Below, piece after piece: positions 59,052 to 64,000 of a DNA stretch of 64,000 bases (position 1 is its first letter; every line of letters starts with the position of its first letter). This DNA is from Cryptomeria japonica. Lineage: Eukaryota; Streptophyta; Pinopsida; Cupressales; Cupressaceae. Under the pieces are notes generated by a model. It made no database searches. It saw nothing but the letters and a program-made list of their open reading frames with translations, and was not told the origin of the DNA. The position numbers and the translations under genes are program-made. The stretch spans positions 506,687,942 to 506,751,941 of the forward strand of contig NC_081410.1 in NCBI RefSeq assembly GCF_030272615.1, given 5' to 3'.

Positions 59052-59055
59052 ACAA

Positions 59056-59400
59056 GTCAGATGGAATTCATATTAGTAACTAGAGAAAAATTCTCAAAGT
59101 GATCAACCCCTGGAACTTGGGAAAAACCTTTTGCTACCAAGTGAACCTTATACTTAGCAACCGACCCATCTCCTACAAATTTTGTTCGATAGATCCACTT
59201 GCATTGAATAAGTTTCCTTCCCTTAGGATGAGGAACTAAATGCCATGTGGCATTCCTTTCCAAGGAATTGAACTCTTCTTTCATTACAACATCCCACTCA
59301 ATAACACCTAAAGCTTCTCAAAAATATTGTGGATCAGAAGCTGACACAATGAAGAGATGTGGAGCCTGCTGAAATTATGACCTTGTTCTTCTAGTATTTG
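59056..59400 (-). pseudogene. Ty1-copia RT, N-terminal third (degenerate)
   Basis: The minus-strand open frame 59057-59284 has EEFNSLERNATWHLVPHPKG, KLIQCKWIYRTKFVGDGSVA and VAKGFSQVPGVDHFENFSLV, the start of copia RT. It stops exactly where the 12.8-kb insert begins; the next RT block is at 46225 and leftward. A TGA replaces an expected codon just before the junction. Confidence 0.9.
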
Positions 59401-60480
59401 ATGGATCACCAAGACAATCTCCTACTGAATCAAATGTTTGTCAAGCCCAAAGAGGCACTAAGGTTGGAGAGTCTAGGAGAGAATCATCAACCTCTAAATG
59501 GTGACTATGAGAAGAATGTGAATCCTCATTATCACTGTCACCATCTGAATTGGAGGAAGAAGACTCCTCATCAAGATTAGGAGGATTCATATCCTCTGAA
59601 GAAATATCATCATGATGTCATGTCTCCAATTTGATAGTGTATGGAGAAGTGGTATGAGAGTAACTAGAACAACTCTCCTCAAAATGAAAAAGCCTCTCAA
59701 TGAACAACTCATGAGTAGAGGGATGGAGAAGTCTATACCCTTTGACATCATCTATAAATACAAAAAATATGCAAGGCTTTCTCTACGGATCCATAGCCTT
59801 GTGTTTCTTTGCTTGAATGTAGGCCCATGCAAGAGAACCAAACACTCTAAAGTTCTTAATTGTATGTTTCTGACCAGTCCAAGCTTGAAAAGGAGTTACC
59901 CCTTTCACAATTTTGTGAAGAATTGGGTTCTAAATATAACACACATAGTTGATAGCCTCTGCCCAATACTAAGGTGCCAAGGGCTTGGAGTGAATCATAC
60001 AATTGGCCATCTCCTTCAAGGACCTACTCTTGCGTTCTACGACACCATTCTATTGAGGACAGTTTAGAATTGCGTGCTACATGTTGATACGTTCTGAAGC
60101 ACAAAATTGTTCAAATTGATTATTAACATATTTAGCCCCATTATTTGTACATAGAATCTTGATGAACTTCCTAGAGTGTTTCTCTACAAAAGCTTTGAAA
60201 TCTAGAAAATTCTCAAATACCTAGCCCTGCTAATAGATAGAATCTTGACATTTATTGGACATATCTAGCCCTACTAAAAGATGGTTATGTAAATGGACCT
60301 GCCAAGTCACTATGTAGTAGCTGTAATAGTTGTGTATCTCTCCATGCTTTTCTTTTATCATACTTCTCCTTAGGATGCTTACCAAGAATGCATCCCTAGC
60401 AAACTCCATTAGAAAATTGAATAGAAGGCAATCCTGAAACCATGTCTTGTTGACTAAGCTATTGCAAGTAATGGTAGTTC
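59401..60480 (-). pseudogene. Ty1-copia integrase and linker (degenerate)
   Basis: Minus-strand blocks in several frames: LLHSDLAGPF (about 60300-60330), QNGVVERKSRSLKEMANCMI (about 60000-60060), TPFQAWTGQKHTIKNFRVFG and AYIQAKKHKAMDP (about 59780-59900), then an acidic serine-rich linker (SSEDMNPPNLDEESSSS) toward RT. Stops are frequent. The core would integrate the cDNA; this copy is dead. Confidence 0.87.
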
Positions 60481-60960
60481 AAGTGGCCAAACCGTTAATT
60501 GCACAAACAACTCGCCTCATCTGCATGAGTGAGTAAAATTGTCTAAAGAGAGTTAGGAATAAAGTGAGAAAAATGATATAATCTGGAATGATGATTTTTT
60601 TTTCCCACAACAACAGTAGACCCATTATGCATTTCACTAATTACCACTATATCTCGTGTGAACTCAACTCACTTGCCAAGACCAATATAGGTGATATGAT
60701 AAATATATAGGAGATTAGTTGATAAAGATGAAAAATAAAGGACATCCTCAAATGTTCCTTCACCCACATCAACATGCCCTCTCTCGTGCACTTCAACGAG
60801 AGTGTCATCACCCAATAGTATGGTAGGCATTGAACATGGCTCTAAAGAGGTGAAATCATCTTTTAAAGAAGCCATGTGGTTTGAAGCACCCAAGTTAATT
60901 ATCCAATAATTAGGTTGTGAAGTGACAACAACTAGGGCCTTACCCTTTCCTTTCCCCTTA
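60481..60960 (-). pseudogene. Ty1-copia protease (degenerate)
   Basis: Around 60860-60905 the minus strand reads a WII-LGASNHMASLKDDFTSL sequence, in which the catalytic aspartate and serine are altered (NLGAS). The open frame 60669-60893 continues PTILLGDDTLVEVHERGHVD and FEDVLYFSSLSTNLLYI. A gag-pre-integrase remnant follows. Confidence 0.85.
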
Positions 60961-61854
60961 CTCTTATTTGTGTCCTTTGGAGATCCTTCTGATGAACTCT
61001 ATTTGACTAAATCAAGCACCTTGATATTATTTTTTTCAAGAAGATGTGAAAGGTGCTCAATTTGTTTCTTTAAAAACTTATGTTCATCATGACAAGGCAT
61101 CTTACAATAAGAATTCTTGACCTTCTCCTTTTTAGGTTGTTCACCTTTTTATGAAGAGGTCTGATTATCTAATTTTGAAGTAGCGGATTTATGATCTTTC
61201 TTCTTCTCTCCTTTGTTCTTTTGTGCCTTGATTTACTGCGAAGGCATGTGACTTATAGGGGTTTATTATATTCATTTGAACCAATTTATCTTGCTCCCTA
61301 GTTTGTTCTACAACAAATTCATCTAGAGAAGGCATTTTGAATGTGGTACCTAGGGCATATTTTGTAGCATAGAATGTAGAAACAAACACTTAATAGTTAC
61401 AACCAAGCTTAGAAAGAATACTTATGATCAGTTGTTTATCATCTTTCTTAGTTCCACACTATTCCAATTGCAAACTTATAGACTTGAGTTTTGTGAAGAA
61501 GTCTGGTATAGTGTTAAAATTGGTTGGATTCAACCATATGAATTCATTCTCCAACTGATGACCTCTTAGCTCATCCTTCTTACCAAAGAGGTTTTCCAAA
61601 GTGGTCCACATTTAATTTGGTGTAGATGCAGATTCAATGTGCAAAAGAGGATCAAGAGAGACTGGCGTACACAAAGTACCAAAAGCTTCATCACATTAAT
61701 TAAACTATTTAATCTTTTTTGCAACATCCCGAGGTTCAGTTTCAAGTCCCATAGTAACACGATGATATCCATGTCTTTTTAGATATATTATCATCTTAGA
61801 TGTCCATTTAAAATAATTATATTGTGTTAAAAGAGGAACTATAGATGCATCCAT
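60961..61854 (-). pseudogene. Ty1-copia gag (degenerate)
   Basis: The probable start is ATG at 61854-61852 (MDASIVPLLTQYNYFKW). Blocks follow: KWTSKMIIYLKRHGY, ENLFGKKDELRGHQLENEF, LKSISLQLE and, in the frame 61189-61389, STFYATKYALGTTFKMPSLD and EFVVEQTREQDKLVQ. Instead of a classic CCHC knuckle, a YCKMPCHDEHKFLKKQIEHL segment near 61050-61110 may be the nucleic-acid-binding part. Stops in several places. Confidence 0.85.
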
Positions 61855-62908
61855 GATACCAAAAAAGAAGATTGCAAAGAATCAAGAAGAATGCTAGAGA
61901 AAAGACACAATAGACACCCCCCTTTCTACTAGTATCAAAAATCATGCCCCCAAAATGCTACAAGGTTGGCACTTTATAATTAGTGTGTTTACAAGGCTTT
62001 TTATTAGATTACAATCCATTCTAAGACTCCAATGGCCAAAAATAGAAATTTTTAAGAGAAATAAATTTGATACAAGATCTTAAAAAACTATTCTTATAGT
62101 GCTCAATTCATCTCAATACCTTTCCAACAACTATTAGTTTTGGAAAAACAGAGTTGTGAGGTGAAAGATATGACATGTTCAAAGAAAAATATGTAGCTGA
62201 TTCAACCTATAATATCTAATTATAAAAGACATAATTTTTCAATTTAACTTGCATGGATGGAAAGTGCTCCTTTCCATCTTTCTGTCGAGTACTTGTTTGC
62301 AAAAATTCGACACCCAAGACAAAAGTTGTGCAACTTTTAAGAAGAGTTGTTGAATTTGCTACCTAGAAAAATGGCTTACTCCCTGTTCAAACTTAATTTC
62401 TGCAAACATTATTATTGTTTTGGGAACAACACCCCAAATCTATAATTTTTTCGATGTTGGGAAGAAAACCCAGAAATATTTTTTTCTACAAATGAGTGGA
62501 AGTTGGAATTCTAAAGCCAAAATGAAAATAGATCTTGTAAAAAAAATTTACTATAATTTATTTTTACTATGTCCTCCAAACTCTGATTTTGGTGAAATAA
62601 AAGTCACTTTTGACTTTCTTAAGCCTTTTGGACACTCTAGAAATTCTAAATAATCTTCCAATATTACTAAAATGCTACAATCACCTATATCTCACAAGAA
62701 CACATACATATAAAAACAGACTTAACTAGAAGCTTATTTTCCTTTAAACTATTCTGATTCTCTAGGTCATACATATGAGAATGCAAGAGAAGAGAATACT
62801 TCAGTTTTAAGGAAAATATTAGCTATCTAATAGTCTAAAATCTCTCAAATAAATAAGAAAAATAATGAGCTATACCAGACAACACGACTTTGATATCATA
62901 TTAGATTC
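61855..62908 (-). other. Copia leader with primer-binding site
   Basis: About 1 kb without coding signal. Next to the LTR the minus strand reads GAATCTAATATGATATCAAA then GTC, where TGATATCAAAGTC (about 62888-62900) is a degraded initiator-tRNA-Met primer site. Confidence 0.75.
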
Positions 62909-63556
62909 TGCCAAAAGCAAGAATCGAGTTAGGATCCAATGTCGGTCATAGATCACATGCAATTACAAGCAACAGATGATGGAAGATCAAATTATCTAAA
63001 TTAAGATAAATTTGATATGAGAGAAAAAAATAGAGACATAAGAGCATTTGGAGAAGACTCTCATTGAGCTATCACTAAACTAGTGAAGGTAAGAGTATAG
63101 TGCTTATTATATAGAAAACTCAAAGCATATACATCCAATGGGTATATTAACTCCTACCTCCATAAAAAGTGGAATGTTTTACCTACTACCCCATAAAAGG
63201 TGGGATCTTTATACCTACTTGGTAAATTCCAAAACATGTGGCATAACCTCCTTACATGAAAACAAAAAGGAGTTGAGAAAGTTGACACTTAAGGCCAAAA
63301 GAGGGTGGGAAACCCAACTATCCCATAACCCACTTAGGAAATGACAAAATAGGGGTTATGATGGGTGAAACAACAAGCCAAAAGAGGGTGTGTAACTCAA
63401 CTACAAATGTTAGGTAGATAGTTACACATGTAGTTGAAGTATTTCAGCACGTGTCCTCATATTAACCACTCCTAATAACCTAAGAAAACTTAAATAATGT
63501 GTGTAGGAAAAATAAATACCCCATAACATAAGGAAAAAAAAAAACCTACACTGACA
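62909..63556 (-). repeat. 5' LTR of the second full Ty1-copia element
   Basis: TGCCAAAAGC at 62909 and ACACTGACA at 63556 give TG...CA ends. Partner of 44200-44849. A TATA-like TATATAATAAGC lies at 63102-63113 on the minus strand. Confidence 0.9.
63102..63113 (-). promoter_or_regulatory. Probable LTR TATA box (5' LTR)
   Basis: The minus strand reads TATATAATAAGC then ACTATACTCT, conserved between the two LTRs of this element. In the 5' LTR it would set the element's own transcription start. Confidence 0.45.
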
Positions 63557-64000
63557 TCTCTACTAGAAATTATTTCAATTTGGTCAGAGACTTCTTAACT
63601 CAAAAAATGGGACTCTACTGCACAATTATATAATCTGGCAAGATAACTATAGGGGATGGAAAAAATTAAGGGAATAGCTTAAAGAGGCCAAGGGTATTTG
63701 TGCTTTCGATCTTAAGAAAATGGAGGATGAAGCTACCTTTCTGCAGACTTATCTTGGTGATTTCTCCTTATTCTCCATGAGGATAATGATGTTTCAATTT
63801 GGAGACACCAAACCTCAAGGGTATTCTCGATCAAATTTGCATATTGGGAGATGGAGGACTTCAAGAAAGTAAATTTTAATTGGAACAATGTTTGGGTTGT
63901 TAATCTCATTCCCAAAATTAACTATTTTTTGTGGGTTTGAGCGCATCATAATATTTTAAATGACTATTGATAATCTGAATAAAATGGACTTTATGTTCGT
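63557..64000 (+). mobile_element. LINE, third segment (zf-RVT region), runs off the window
   Basis: The plus-strand LINE resumes: KLFQFGQRLLNSKNGTLL, WQDNYRGWKKLREQL-like and AFDLKKMEDEATF, then the zf-RVT part YWEMEDFKKVNFNWNNVWVV and NLIPKINYFLW. The segment continues ARFY at 44199 once the copia element and one target copy are removed. The LINE 3' end is beyond 64000. Confidence 0.85.

Larger units (their letters stand above)
44200..63556 (-). mobile_element. Ty1-copia element in the LINE, itself split by a 12.8-kb insert
   Basis: LTRs at 44200-44849 and 62909-63556 are about 90 percent similar by eye (about 15 differences in 180 bp). The target duplication is probably TCTAC (44195-44199 and 63559-63563); the left LTR has lost its TG and two extra bases follow the right LTR. 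On the minus strand the order is 5' LTR, primer site, leader, gag, protease, integrase, RT, RNase H, polypurine tract, 3' LTR. The RT is interrupted at 46230-59051. Without that insert the element would be about 6.5 kb. Multiple stops show it is inactive. Confidence 0.93.

Overview
The window looks like nuclear DNA of a seed plant, most likely a conifer. It is very AT-rich and almost entirely transposable-element relics: Ty1-copia, Ty3-gypsy and plant LINE families with DUF4283, zf-RVT and RVT_3 RNase H domains, many nested in one another. The only intact gene I can read is a cytochrome P450 whose sequence resembles the gymnosperm CYP750 group. I found no rRNA, tRNA, CRISPR or bacterial-type features.

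Layout. 1-134: possible C-terminal end of a gene entering from the left, followed by a 115-bp tandem duplication and a dispersed repeat whose inverted partner lies at 15.9-16.2 kb. 1582-9519: complete but dead Ty1-copia element on the minus strand (LTRs, PBS, PPT, gag, protease, integrase, RT and RNase H all recognisable), with a 5'-truncated LINE inserted in gag (5379-7000). 10.9-14.3 kb: two LINE-like insertions in opposite orientation inside an old degenerate repeat. 17.9-22.2 kb: LTR-like sequence with a 78-bp minisatellite and a 21-bp minisatellite. 23.39-24.61 kb: LTR-like unit with a TATA box. 26.1-28.0 kb: eroded Ty1-copia pol on the plus strand. 28231-29898 (minus): two-exon P450, 510 codons, with duplicated sequence upstream. 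32.75-33.31 kb: possible LTR.

From about 33.9 kb to the end there is one deeply nested locus. A plus-strand LINE (ORF1, endonuclease, RT, zf-RVT) is split first by a Ty3-gypsy deletion derivative (35514-40914, target duplication GAGAT) and again by a minus-strand Ty1-copia element (about 44200-63556). Inside the RT gene of that copia element sits a 12.8-kb element (46230-59051) with terminal inverted repeats starting GGGT, a 4-bp target duplication ACAA and no recognisable gene.

The most unusual object is this 12.8-kb element. It is built like a giant fold-back: terminal inverted repeats, then an inner pair of inverted arms, then GA/CT-rich tracts, and in the centre about 9 kb (48430-57442) of a 20-bp satellite whose monomers repeatedly switch orientation, giving many perfect hairpins. 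Its borders are fixed by the copia reading frame it interrupts. I cannot assign it to a known transposon superfamily.

The genes do not form a pathway. The P450 stands alone, and everything else is mobile DNA in layers, which lets relative insertion order be read directly: LINE first, then gypsy and copia into the LINE, then the satellite-bearing TIR element into the copia.
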